A program made the translations under genes and the position numbers. From Bacteroidota bacterium (GTDB lineage Bacteria > Bacteroidota > Bacteroidia > CAILMK01 > JAAYUY01): DNA of 32,891 nucleotides. The notes beneath the pieces were generated by a model that ran no database searches, was not told the origin of the DNA, and saw only the letters and a program-made list of their open reading frames with translations. Location: contig JADHTG010000037.1 of the NCBI GenBank assembly GCA_016776505.1, forward strand, positions 1 to 32,891, given 5' to 3'. This document shows, one piece after another, positions 1 to 7,920 of this stretch. Position 1 is the stretch's first letter. Every line of letters begins with the position of its first letter.

Positions 1-366
1 AAATATTATAATATAGTTAGATATATTCATCAATCTTCATTATAAGAATGAGAATAAAATCATTGCCAATAAAACGCATGAAAAAAATCTAAAAACCACT
101 AAATTGGTGAAATTTTATTCTGAATTATGACACAGTCTGGAAGCTATGGCAGAGCAAGGCGGCAAGGCAGGCATCGTGGCTTTGCGTTTTCGTGGTAAAA
201 AGTACTTCGATATTCAGTATTCGACATTCAACATTGGATATTGGTTGAAGACGGGAAAATGATTTTTGAAGGATGAAGAAATCATCATCGTCCTCTCCGA
301 GATACAATGATGGGACAGTGGTAATACAAAACTTTCAACTTTCAACATCTTTCCGTAAACTTGCAT
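1..366. other. Left-edge spacer, no gene
   Basis: I see no credible coding region here. The only longer reading frame, on the minus strand, is made of repeat sequence with no protein-family resemblance. Positions 201-321 belong to a dispersed repeat listed separately. Positions about 140-200, read on the minus strand, resemble the 'accacgaaaacgcaaag' type of intergenic repeat remnant. The last bases (about 331-350) contain a short duplicated 'actttcaac'. The promoter of the following nuclease gene must lie here or upstream of the window, but I cannot point to a convincing box. Confidence 0.6.
201..321 (-). repeat. Dispersed repeat, copy A (inverted relative to copy B)
   Basis: Read on the minus strand, this segment aligns almost end to end with 27091-27198 on the plus strand. 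Shared blocks include 'tgtcccatcat', 'agagga', 'tgatgattt', 'cttcatccttca', 'aaatcat', 'cgaatactgaat' and 'tcgaagt'. Copy A carries an extra ~13 bp ('caatgttgaatgt'-like) that looks like an internal duplication of the 'gaatactgaat' motif. Both copies sit in spacers beside, not inside, genes. No terminal inverted repeat, target duplication or coding capacity is visible, so this is a dispersed non-coding repeat of unknown type. Confidence 0.75.
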
Positions 367-3240
367 ATGAAGTCAACTCCTTTTCTGAAAGAAATAGCAA
401 GCCACTTATTAGTACAATTCGATGATAATCTTTCTGAGCTGGCAGTTGTTTTCCCGAATAAGAGAGCAGGACTTTTTTTCAGGCATTACCTGAATTCACT
501 TATTACCAAACCCATCTGGTCGCCAACGATCATAGACATTTCAGGCCTCATTCAATCTCAATCAAATCTTCAACTGGCTGATCAGTACAGTCTTGTATTC
601 AAACTCTATGAATGCTACAATCAAATTTTAACTGCAAAAGGATATAAAACTGAAGACAGCGAACGATTCTATCCCTGGGGTAATTTGCTGATCAGGGATT
701 TTAACGAAATTGATAAATACCTGGTTCATACAAAGGATATTTTCACAACTGTTAAGGAATTAAAAACGATAGACAACCACTACGACTATCTTTCTGATGA
801 ACAAATCGAGGCACTTCAATCTTTTTGGGAAAATGTACAAATATCCAAAAAGTCAGAGCACAAGGACAAGTTCCTTAAAATGTGGGAAATACTGGAAGAA
901 CTATACCTGACTTTTACTAAAAAACTGAATGAAGAAAATTTGGCTTATGAAGGCATGATATACCGTGATGTATGTGAAAGGCTTGAACGGCTGAACTTGA
1001 ATTCTACTTACAAACAAATTGTATTTGCAGGTTTTAACATACTGAACAAAAGTGAAGAAAAACTGATTCAATACCTGCAAAGGGAAGGTAAAGCGCACTT
1101 TTATTGGGATATTGATCCCTATTTCCTGGATAAAAAGAATTTCCCGGTGGGAGAGCACATGAAGGAAATGCTGAATAGATTTCCCCAGGCTGAAGGTTTT
1201 CAGCAATTATCAACGATATCACACAAACAAATAGACTTGATTGGGGTTTCACTTGAAGCAGGCCAGGCAAAAGTGGCCGGGAACATTGTGAAGTCCTTTA
1301 AAAAGGATGACAACATTGATACGGCTGCCATTGTGCTGGCATCTGAACATTTGTTGTTTCCCTTGCTTCAATCACTTCCGCCTGCATTTAAAGATATCAA
1401 TGTGACCATGGGCTATCCCATGAAAAACACCAGGATTTCGAGCTTTCTTGAGCTCTTAGTTGAATTGCAAAAACATATTAAAGTATCCGGAAAGCAAGTT
1501 CTTTTTTATCATACGGATGTACTGGCTATTCTGAGGCATCCACTGATCAGGGGAATTGACAGCATCCGCATTAATGAAAAGATCAAACGCATAGTGGATT
1601 TCAACAAGGTGTTTATAAGTGAAAAAGAATTGAATACATTGTTTGAATCTGCCAGCCAGATATTCAGTGATTACCGAGCCCTTGATAATCCTTTCGACTA
1701 TTTTCTGCAAGTGCTGGAATTTTGCTATTACCAGTTGTCAGGAGCCATTGAAAAAGAATTCACATATGCATTTCACAAGGAGGTAAAAAGTCTGAGCAAT
1801 ACGGTCTTATCAAATAAAGTGGAATTATCTGAAAAACTATTCTTCAGGTTAATCAAAGAGCTGATAAGCAGAACCAGGCTTCCATTTATTGGAGAACCCC
1901 TAAGCGGTTTGCAAGTCATGGGAAGTCTGGAAACCCGTTGCCTGGATTTTTCAAAACTTATTATTCTGGGCATGAATGAAGGCTATTGGCCTAAAAACTC
2001 TTACGATCATTCCTTCATCCCCTACAATCTTCGCAAAGCTTTCGGTTTGCCCACTCTGGAACAAGACGATGCTTTATATGCTTATTATTTCTATCGTTTG
2101 ATTCAGAAAGCAGAACAGATTTACTTGATTTATAATACAGAAGCAACTAACAATTCGTCAGGAGAAATAAGTCGGTATATATCTCAACTTAAATACGATT
2201 TTGATTTTGAAATCCATGAAAAAATATTGGCTCATCATATCAAAAAAGTAGCTGAGAAAGAAATTGTTATATCAAAAGATAAGGTAGTCATTACTCAATT
2301 GAACCGATACCTGGCTAATGAAAATGGAAAGAAAATACTTTCTCCTTCAGCATTAAACACCTATATAGATTGTTCGTTGCGCTTTTATTTCAGGTATATT
2401 TCCGATCTCTATGAGCCAGACCAGGTAAAGGAAGAAGTGGATCATGCCATGTTCGGCAACCTCCTGCATCATTCGATGGAACATCTCTACCGAAAATTTA
2501 AGCAGGAAAGTAAGAGGAATCAAATACTGGTGAGTGATTTTGTTTTAATTGATTCAGAAATAGATCCCAGTATTAATCAAGCATTCAACAAAGTGTTTGC
2601 TTCAAATAAAGCAAATGATAAATTTGAATTTGAAGGACAAAATATACTCATCAGAAATATGATACGGACATATGTGTTAAATATACTGAATATAGATCGT
2701 GCATATGCGCCTTTTGAAATTATATCACTTGAGCAGGACAGCAAATCCTATGTACTTAAATTTGATTTTGAACTGAAAGGAATTCAAAACCAGGTTCAAC
2801 TTTCAGGCATCATCGACCGGGTGGATAAAAAAGCAGACACTGTTCGCTTACTGGATTACAAAACCGGAAGGGACGAAAAGAGCTTTGGAGAAATAGAGCA
2901 TTTGTTTGATAGGGATAAGAGCAACCGCAATAAAGCGGCCTTCCAGACTCTTCTTTACAGCTTCATTTACAGTCAACTGGAAAACGAAAGCGGGATGCAC
3001 TATCAACCGGGTATTTACAATGTAAGGAATATGCATAAGGCTGATTTTGACAGCAGGTTATTACAGAGTCGAAAAAGGAAAAAGTATACGATAAACAGCA
3101 TTAGCGAGGTGCAGGATGAATTTGAATTGCATTTAAAAAAATTATTGGGGGATCTATTCGATCCTTCAATTGAATTCCGGCAAACAGAGGACAAACAAAA
3201 GTGTGAATACTGCCCCTACAAAGCTATTTGCAACCGATAA
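367..3240 (+). CDS. AddB-like PD-(D/E)XK nuclease family protein
   Basis: This is probably the nuclease subunit of an AddAB/RecBCD-type double-strand-break repair enzyme, about 957 aa and cytoplasmic. The N-terminus has the helicase-like motif 'VVFPNKRAGLFF' (residues about 27-38) but no Walker A motif, so this subunit probably does not hydrolyse ATP at that site. The C-terminal nuclease shows 'GNLLHHSMEH', 'GIIDRVDK', the catalytic 'LLDYKTGRD' and a following 'FQTLLYSF'. One cysteine before the nuclease (about residue 669) and a terminal CX2CX5C (about 946, 949, 955) match the AddB-type 4Fe-4S cluster. I prefer the ATG at 367 over the in-frame TTG at 361; there is no Shine-Dalgarno to decide. 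The AddA-like helicase partner is not in the window. The family assignment is secure; the AddB role is inferred. Confidence 0.88.
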   Translation: MKSTPFLKEIASHLLVQFDDNLSELAVVFPNKRAGLFFRHYLNSLITKPIWSPTIIDISGLIQSQSNLQLADQYSLVFKLYECYNQILTAKGYKTEDSERFYPWGNLLIRDFNEIDKYLVHTKDIFTTVKELKTIDNHYDYLSDEQIEALQSFWENVQISKKSEHKDKFLKMWEILEELYLTFTKKLNEENLAYEGMIYRDVCERLERLNLNSTYKQIVFAGFNILNKSEEKLIQYLQREGKAHFYWDIDPYFLDKKNFPVGEHMKEMLNRFPQAEGFQQLSTISHKQIDLIGVSLEAGQAKVAGNIVKSFKKDDNIDTAAIVLASEHLLFPLLQSLPPAFKDINVTMGYPMKNTRISSFLELLVELQKHIKVSGKQVLFYHTDVLAILRHPLIRGIDSIRINEKIKRIVDFNKVFISEKELNTLFESASQIFSDYRALDNPFDYFLQVLEFCYYQLSGAIEKEFTYAFHKEVKSLSNTVLSNKVELSEKLFFRLIKELISRTRLPFIGEPLSGLQVMGSLETRCLDFSKLIILGMNEGYWPKNSYDHSFIPYNLRKAFGLPTLEQDDALYAYYFYRLIQKAEQIYLIYNTEATNNSSGEISRYISQLKYDFDFEIHEKILAHHIKKVAEKEIVISKDKVVITQLNRYLANENGKKILSPSALNTYIDCSLRFYFRYISDLYEPDQVKEEVDHAMFGNLLHHSMEHLYRKFKQESKRNQILVSDFVLIDSEIDPSINQAFNKVFASNKANDKFEFEGQNILIRNMIRTYVLNILNIDRAYAPFEIISLEQDSKSYVLKFDFELKGIQNQVQLSGIIDRVDKKADTVRLLDYKTGRDEKSFGEIEHLFDRDKSNRNKAAFQTLLYSFIYSQLENESGMHYQPGIYNVRNMHKADFDSRLLQSRKRKKYTINSISEVQDEFELHLKKLLGDLFDPSIEFRQTEDKQKCEYCPYKAICNR

Positions 3241-3301
3241 TATCAATTGATAACAAGATATTTAGGGATGCGGATGCCAACACCAATCAGTCAATGCAGT
3301 T

Positions 3302-3490
3302 GTCCTCACCAGCCATCAGGATAGTTGGTGAAGACACCAACTTAGACTTATCTTTTCAACCATGAGGCAAGTTGGTAACCACAACATATCGGTACCGGTG
3401 TCCTCACCAGCCATTGGAAAAGTTGGTGAAGACACCAACAAAGACATTCTTAAACAGTCATGAGGACGGTTAGTAAAGACAGCAATTTTG
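3302..3490. repeat. Two tandem ~98 bp repeats with internal hairpins
   Basis: Unit 1 is 3302-3399 and unit 2 is 3400-about 3490. Both begin 'gtcctcaccagcca', continue with the perfect hairpin 'gttggtgaagacaccaac' (7 bp stem, 4 nt loop; 3324-3341 and 3422-3439), and end with a degenerate block 'catgaggcaagttggtaa' / 'catgaggacggttagtaa'. A partial earlier unit may precede unit 1 ('accaatcagtcaatgcagtt', about 3282-3301). The rest of the 3241-3596 spacer holds no gene. At 3241-3252 a perfect 12 bp palindrome 'tatcaattgata' directly follows the nuclease stop codon. Confidence 0.85.
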
Positions 3491-3596
3491 ACATAGTATA
3501 ATCTTTGCCAGCTTCAAGTTTAGTTATGAATTGAGTGTATTTGGCTTCAAATTTCCTTATTTTGCAAGCTTTTTAATACATTGAATTAAAAGCCCC

Positions 3597-5138
3597 ATGC
3601 GCATAAATAAATACCTGCTATATTTCTCATTTTGTATCATCCCTTTCCTGTCTGTTTCTTCTCCTGACGACAGCATTAAAAGTGGTGAACCACAAATTCA
3701 GTCCCAATTACTTGAGAACCTGGACAGCTTATCCAAAACCTATTATGTAAACCAGGCCTTAAAACTGCAAAATTCCACTACTAAAGTGGCAAATAGCGAG
3801 GAGGTCAATGATTCAATTCTTGCTTATCGATTATCCATGATTCAATCGCTTATAGAACTTCCATACAATGATCAGGTTAAGAAATTCATTGATCTCTATA
3901 CACAGAATAAAACAGAATTCATTGAAGCTATGATTGGGCTGTCAGAATATTACTTTCCCTTGTTTGAAGCCGTTTTTGATCAATATAATTTACCCCAGGA
4001 GTTTAAATACCTGGCTCTGGTTGAATCTGCCTTAAATCCAAGAGCAGTCAGTCGAGCGGGTGCAACAGGTGTTTGGCAGTTTATGTACACAACTGGAAAA
4101 ATATACCATCTTGAAATAAACAGTTTTGTGGATGAACGTATGGATCCGGTGAAATCCAGCCATGCTGCTGCTCAATTTTTACGGGATCTGTATGAATTGT
4201 ACGGAGACTGGACATTGGCTATGGCAGCTTATAATTGTGGTCCAGGAAATGTAAATAAAGCCATTAAGCGATCGAAAGGCAAAACTAATTTCTGGGAATT
4301 GTATTATTATCTCCCCCGGGAGACCAGAAGTTATGTACCACTCTATGTTGCTGCCACTTATTTGATGCATTATTACCGGGATTATGGTTTAGTACCGATG
4401 AAAATTGAAATGCCCTCCTTTACAGATACCGTGATGGTTCAGAAAGAGCTTAAACTGAATCATGTGGCAAATGTTCTTAATTTGCCAATTGAATTACTAA
4501 ACGACTTAAATCCTCAGTATAAAATCAATATTATTCCAGCGAAAAACAAAGCCTATCCTTTGCGCTTACCTGCATCCTACGCAATACTTTTTCTGAATTT
4601 CGAAGATTCGATGTACCATTTTTCAGCCATTGATAGTACAATCCTTCAAAAGCCAGTGGCTAAAGCCACTCCAACATATTCCACCAGTAAATCCTACAAT
4701 CCCCCGGCAGATGCTAAAGCACTTTATTACACTGTAAAAACCGGAGACAATTTAGGTTTTATCGCTGACTGGTATGATGTAACCCCTGCACATATCCGAA
4801 GCTGGAATAATATCAGGGGCAACCTGATAAAAAGCAATCAAAAATTGGTGATTTACAAGTCTGTATCCATAGCCTCCAAATACGAGAATATCAACAACAT
4901 GAGTTTTGAACAGAAACAAAAACTTTCAGGGAAAACGACAAATCCACCTTCTGATAATCCAGGAAGTAGTGGAAAAACAGATGATTTTTTTTACTACACA
5001 GTCAAGTCAGGTGACAACATTTGGACAATTGCAAAAAAATACCCCGGTGTGAGCGACCAGGATATCATCCAGCTGAACCAAATCAAAAACAGCAAGAGTT
5101 TAAAACCAGGTCAAAAACTAAAAATTCCAAAAAAATAA
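3597..5138 (+). CDS. MltD-like membrane-bound lytic murein transglycosylase with two LysM domains
   Basis: The product cleaves the MurNAc-GlcNAc bond of peptidoglycan in the periplasm, forming 1,6-anhydro ends. The 513 aa protein starts with a hydrophobic signal segment (residues 1-22). A family 1 SLT domain follows (about 120-250), with the catalytic Glu143 in 'LVESALNP' and the landmarks 'GATGVWQFM' and 'AAYNCGPGNVNKA'. Two LysM peptidoglycan-binding repeats lie at about 376-420 and 464-512, both opening 'YYTVK(T/S)GDN'. It is the first gene of a close-set operon: the next start is 9 nt after its stop. The operon ends in an MBOAT acyltransferase, so a link between wall cleavage and wall acetylation is likely. 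No lipobox cysteine is seen, so anchoring, if any, is by the N-terminal segment. Confidence 0.93.
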   Translation: MRINKYLLYFSFCIIPFLSVSSPDDSIKSGEPQIQSQLLENLDSLSKTYYVNQALKLQNSTTKVANSEEVNDSILAYRLSMIQSLIELPYNDQVKKFIDLYTQNKTEFIEAMIGLSEYYFPLFEAVFDQYNLPQEFKYLALVESALNPRAVSRAGATGVWQFMYTTGKIYHLEINSFVDERMDPVKSSHAAAQFLRDLYELYGDWTLAMAAYNCGPGNVNKAIKRSKGKTNFWELYYYLPRETRSYVPLYVAATYLMHYYRDYGLVPMKIEMPSFTDTVMVQKELKLNHVANVLNLPIELLNDLNPQYKINIIPAKNKAYPLRLPASYAILFLNFEDSMYHFSAIDSTILQKPVAKATPTYSTSKSYNPPADAKALYYTVKTGDNLGFIADWYDVTPAHIRSWNNIRGNLIKSNQKLVIYKSVSIASKYENINNMSFEQKQKLSGKTTNPPSDNPGSSGKTDDFFYYTVKSGDNIWTIAKKYPGVSDQDIIQLNQIKNSKSLKPGQKLKIPKK

Positions 5139-5147
5139 AGCCACCGA

Positions 5148-6683
5148 ATGAAGCCGTATAAAATCCTGATTTTCATGCTTCTTATTATTGCCGCATTGCT
5201 GTTGGTGGCATTCTTATTTCCTGAAGAAGGGATTCCACTTGGGAATGACTATAAATTAAAATTCCGAACGATTAACCAAATAATCAATCCTGAAAAAGTG
5301 GAATATGCTGATATCTCAAATTTAATTAAACCAATACCCCAGGACACTGTTCCACCTGCATTGATTCCTTTGGATACAATAGATCCATTTAAATATGCAA
5401 TTGACACTTTCTTAAGTGTTGAAATGAGAGCTAAACTTCATCGGCTACAATTCCCGAAAAATGACAGGAGTGTTTTATATCCATTTTTATTGGAATTGAA
5501 AAATCTTAAAAAACATAAAGAACTGATCAGGGTGATCCATTACGGTGACTCCCAACTGGAAGGCGACAGGATCACCTCTTATGTCAGGTATCGATTGCAA
5601 AGCAGGTTTGGAGGAAATGGACCAGGGATGTTGGCAGTTGCCGATATTGTACATACAGCGGCTGTAAAAAGGGATGTTTCAGCCAACTGGAAAAGATATA
5701 CCATTTTCGGGAAAAGGAATCCGGATGTTATTGGAAAGGTCTATGGTCCGATGCTCTCTTTCAGCAGGTATGCTCCTTTTGAAAATGACAGCATACTGAA
5801 TGATTCTAACATTTATGAAGCATGGATAAAGCTATCTCCATCTTATATCACTTATGCTCTGACGCGTAAATATTCAGAATTCAAGTTACTTTACAGCAAC
5901 AATAAAAGTGGTGTTTCGCTGAGTATTGAAAATAATGAAGCGGAAATTATCCAAAAAGACAGTTTACCTCCTACTTCAATCATCCAATTATCCAGCTGGA
6001 CTATTCAAAATAGCAGCAAACCATTAGTTATACGATTCATTGGAAAAGACAGCCCGGATATGTACGCCATGGCATTGGATCCAACGCATGGGATTGCTGT
6101 TGATAATGTGGCAATGAGAGGAAGCTCAGGAGTTGATTTCAACCGGACTGACCTGGCTCAACTGGCTTACACTTACAAAAAATTGAATGTAAAGCTCCTC
6201 ATGATGGAATTTGGAGTCAATGTGGTTCCCAATGTACTGGAAAGTTATTCCTTTTACGAGAATTGGTTTTATAAAAACCTCAGATCCCTGAAAAGTCTTG
6301 ATCCTGAGCTGTGTATCATTGTGATCGGTATATCTGATATGGCCCGCAAAAGAGAAACAGGTGATGGCTTTGAATCCTATCCAAACATTGAAATGATCAG
6401 GAATGCACAAAAGAATGCAGCTTTCAGGGCAGGATGCGCATTCTGGGATATGTATGAGGCCATGGGTGGAAAAAATTCAATGCCCTCCTGGGTGTTGGCT
6501 GATCCCCCGCTTGCGCAAAAGGATTTTACGCATTTCAATCCTGCAGGTGCAAGAATAGTTGGAGAAATGTTTTATGATGCATTGATCATAGAATACAATG
6601 ACTACATACGTCAGCATCCATATCCTGTTGAAGCCGATAGTACAGAATCCAGGAAAACCGAAGAAATTGAAAAAAACGATTAA
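5148..6683 (+). CDS. Membrane-anchored SGNH/GDSL-like hydrolase or O-acetyltransferase
   Basis: This is a 511 aa SGNH-fold protein with one N-terminal transmembrane helix (about 4-23) and the remainder predicted periplasmic. Block I is 'HYGDSQLEGD' with nucleophile Ser135. A block III-type Asn358 lies in 'GVNVVPN'. Block V is 'DFTHFNPAGA', giving Asp459 and His462 in the usual DxxH spacing. The full Ser-Asp-His set is therefore present and an acyl-transfer or esterase reaction is plausible. It lies between the lytic transglycosylase and a second SGNH protein, with an MBOAT protein downstream. This resembles the MBOAT plus SGNH pairing of PatA/PatB and AlgI/AlgJ-type O-acetylation systems. The substrate cannot be read from the sequence. 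Confidence 0.8.
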   Translation: MKPYKILIFMLLIIAALLLVAFLFPEEGIPLGNDYKLKFRTINQIINPEKVEYADISNLIKPIPQDTVPPALIPLDTIDPFKYAIDTFLSVEMRAKLHRLQFPKNDRSVLYPFLLELKNLKKHKELIRVIHYGDSQLEGDRITSYVRYRLQSRFGGNGPGMLAVADIVHTAAVKRDVSANWKRYTIFGKRNPDVIGKVYGPMLSFSRYAPFENDSILNDSNIYEAWIKLSPSYITYALTRKYSEFKLLYSNNKSGVSLSIENNEAEIIQKDSLPPTSIIQLSSWTIQNSSKPLVIRFIGKDSPDMYAMALDPTHGIAVDNVAMRGSSGVDFNRTDLAQLAYTYKKLNVKLLMMEFGVNVVPNVLESYSFYENWFYKNLRSLKSLDPELCIIVIGISDMARKRETGDGFESYPNIEMIRNAQKNAAFRAGCAFWDMYEAMGGKNSMPSWVLADPPLAQKDFTHFNPAGARIVGEMFYDALIIEYNDYIRQHPYPVEADSTESRKTEEIEKND

Positions 6684-7920
6684 AATATTGTTCCTGTCCA
6701 TCACGCTGGGAATTCTATTTCCTGAAGCATATCCGCAGGCTTACCCCTATGAGATTGATTACTATCCCTTCATCAATTACCAAAGCAACAAATTTGATTT
6801 TAGAGGAAATGCCAGGGAAACTTTTGACAACTTTTTTCTCAAACTCGATAATCTGGTATTAAAAGGAGATCAAAAGATCAATATTCTCCACATTGGTGAT
6901 TCACATATTCAGGCAGACTATTTTCCCGGGGAAATGCGCAAGCGGATGCAGACATTCATTAAAGATGGGATCGGCTCCCGTGGTTTTCTTTTCCCCTTCA
7001 AAGCAGCAAAAACCAATGGTCCTCCAGATATTCAAGTGATCACAAATACCGAATGGATCAGATGCAGAAATATAACAAAAGGATACAACTGTGACTTAGG
7101 AATAGCAGGCATCCAAATTCAAACACATGATTCAATATCAAATCTGACAATAGAACCTGCAGAAGGCGATTTCCTGGATTATACTTTCAATACTATTCGT
7201 ATTTTTCATAATTTGCAAACTGTATATTACGAGATCGGTCTGCTGAATTATGATGGGGCGGTGTCAAAGACTTATCACTATGATCAGGGCTATACGGAAA
7301 TAAAAATTAAGGAAAACCTGCATCGTGTTGAATTGCAGTTTATCCGTGCAGATACTTTGAAAATGCCATTCGTTTTTTACGGGATCAGTTTTGAGAATGA
7401 TGATCCGGGCATTGTCTATAGTTCTGTTGGGGTGAATGGGGCTGAAACAAGATCCTTTAATAAGTGTAATTTATTGCAGACCCAGCTGAAAGCACTTGAT
7501 CCGGATTGGCTGATCATTTCATTGGGAGCCAATGATGCCTATATGCGAAATTTCAAACCCCTTCTTTTTTATGCACATTACGATACACTAATTTCCAGGA
7601 TACGTGAAATCATGCCTCATACTGCTTTGCTTCTTACTATTCCGGGTGATAGCTATAGAAACAGAAGATACCCGAACTACAATACGGAAAAATTGAGAGA
7701 TGTTGTTTTACAAATAGCTAAAAAATACGATGCAGCAATTTGGGATTTCTACCGTATTATGGGCGGACAAAACACTGTTAATCTGTGGTATAGCAATGGA
7801 TTAGCCAACAGGGACAAACTGCATTTAACAAAGGATGGGTATAAACTGCAGGGTGATTTATTGTTCAACGCATTTCTGGGGAGTTATGATGTACATATTC
7901 AAAACAGATTCGTTAACTAA
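6667..7920 (+). CDS. Secreted SGNH/GDSL-family protein
   Basis: This is a second SGNH-fold protein of about 417 aa. I place the start at the TTG at 6667. From there the protein begins with a textbook signal peptide (Lys-Lys, hydrophobic core, cleavage near 'AYPQ-AYP') and overlaps the upstream gene by only 17 nt. The in-frame ATG at 6598 would overlap by 86 nt and add a non-signal leader. In TTG numbering block I is 'LHIGDSHIQAD' (Ser79), block III is 'LGANDAYM' (Asn289) and block V is 'DKLHLTKDGY' (Asp383, His386). It is more canonical in block III than its upstream neighbour. The MBOAT gene starts on the base after its stop, so translational coupling is likely. It probably accepts or removes acetyl groups on a periplasmic glycan. 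Confidence 0.82.
   Translation: MKKTIKILFLSITLGILFPEAYPQAYPYEIDYYPFINYQSNKFDFRGNARETFDNFFLKLDNLVLKGDQKINILHIGDSHIQADYFPGEMRKRMQTFIKDGIGSRGFLFPFKAAKTNGPPDIQVITNTEWIRCRNITKGYNCDLGIAGIQIQTHDSISNLTIEPAEGDFLDYTFNTIRIFHNLQTVYYEIGLLNYDGAVSKTYHYDQGYTEIKIKENLHRVELQFIRADTLKMPFVFYGISFENDDPGIVYSSVGVNGAETRSFNKCNLLQTQLKALDPDWLIISLGANDAYMRNFKPLLFYAHYDTLISRIREIMPHTALLLTIPGDSYRNRRYPNYNTEKLRDVVLQIAKKYDAAIWDFYRIMGGQNTVNLWYSNGLANRDKLHLTKDGYKLQGDLLFNAFLGSYDVHIQNRFVN

Noticed and set aside
125..307. Minus-strand 60-codon open frame at the left edge
   Set aside because: It is made mostly of the dispersed repeat shared with 27091-27198 and has no protein-family pattern.
3302..3490. Possible CRISPR-like array
   Set aside because: Units are ~98 bp in tandem with no unique spacers, and there are no cas genes.
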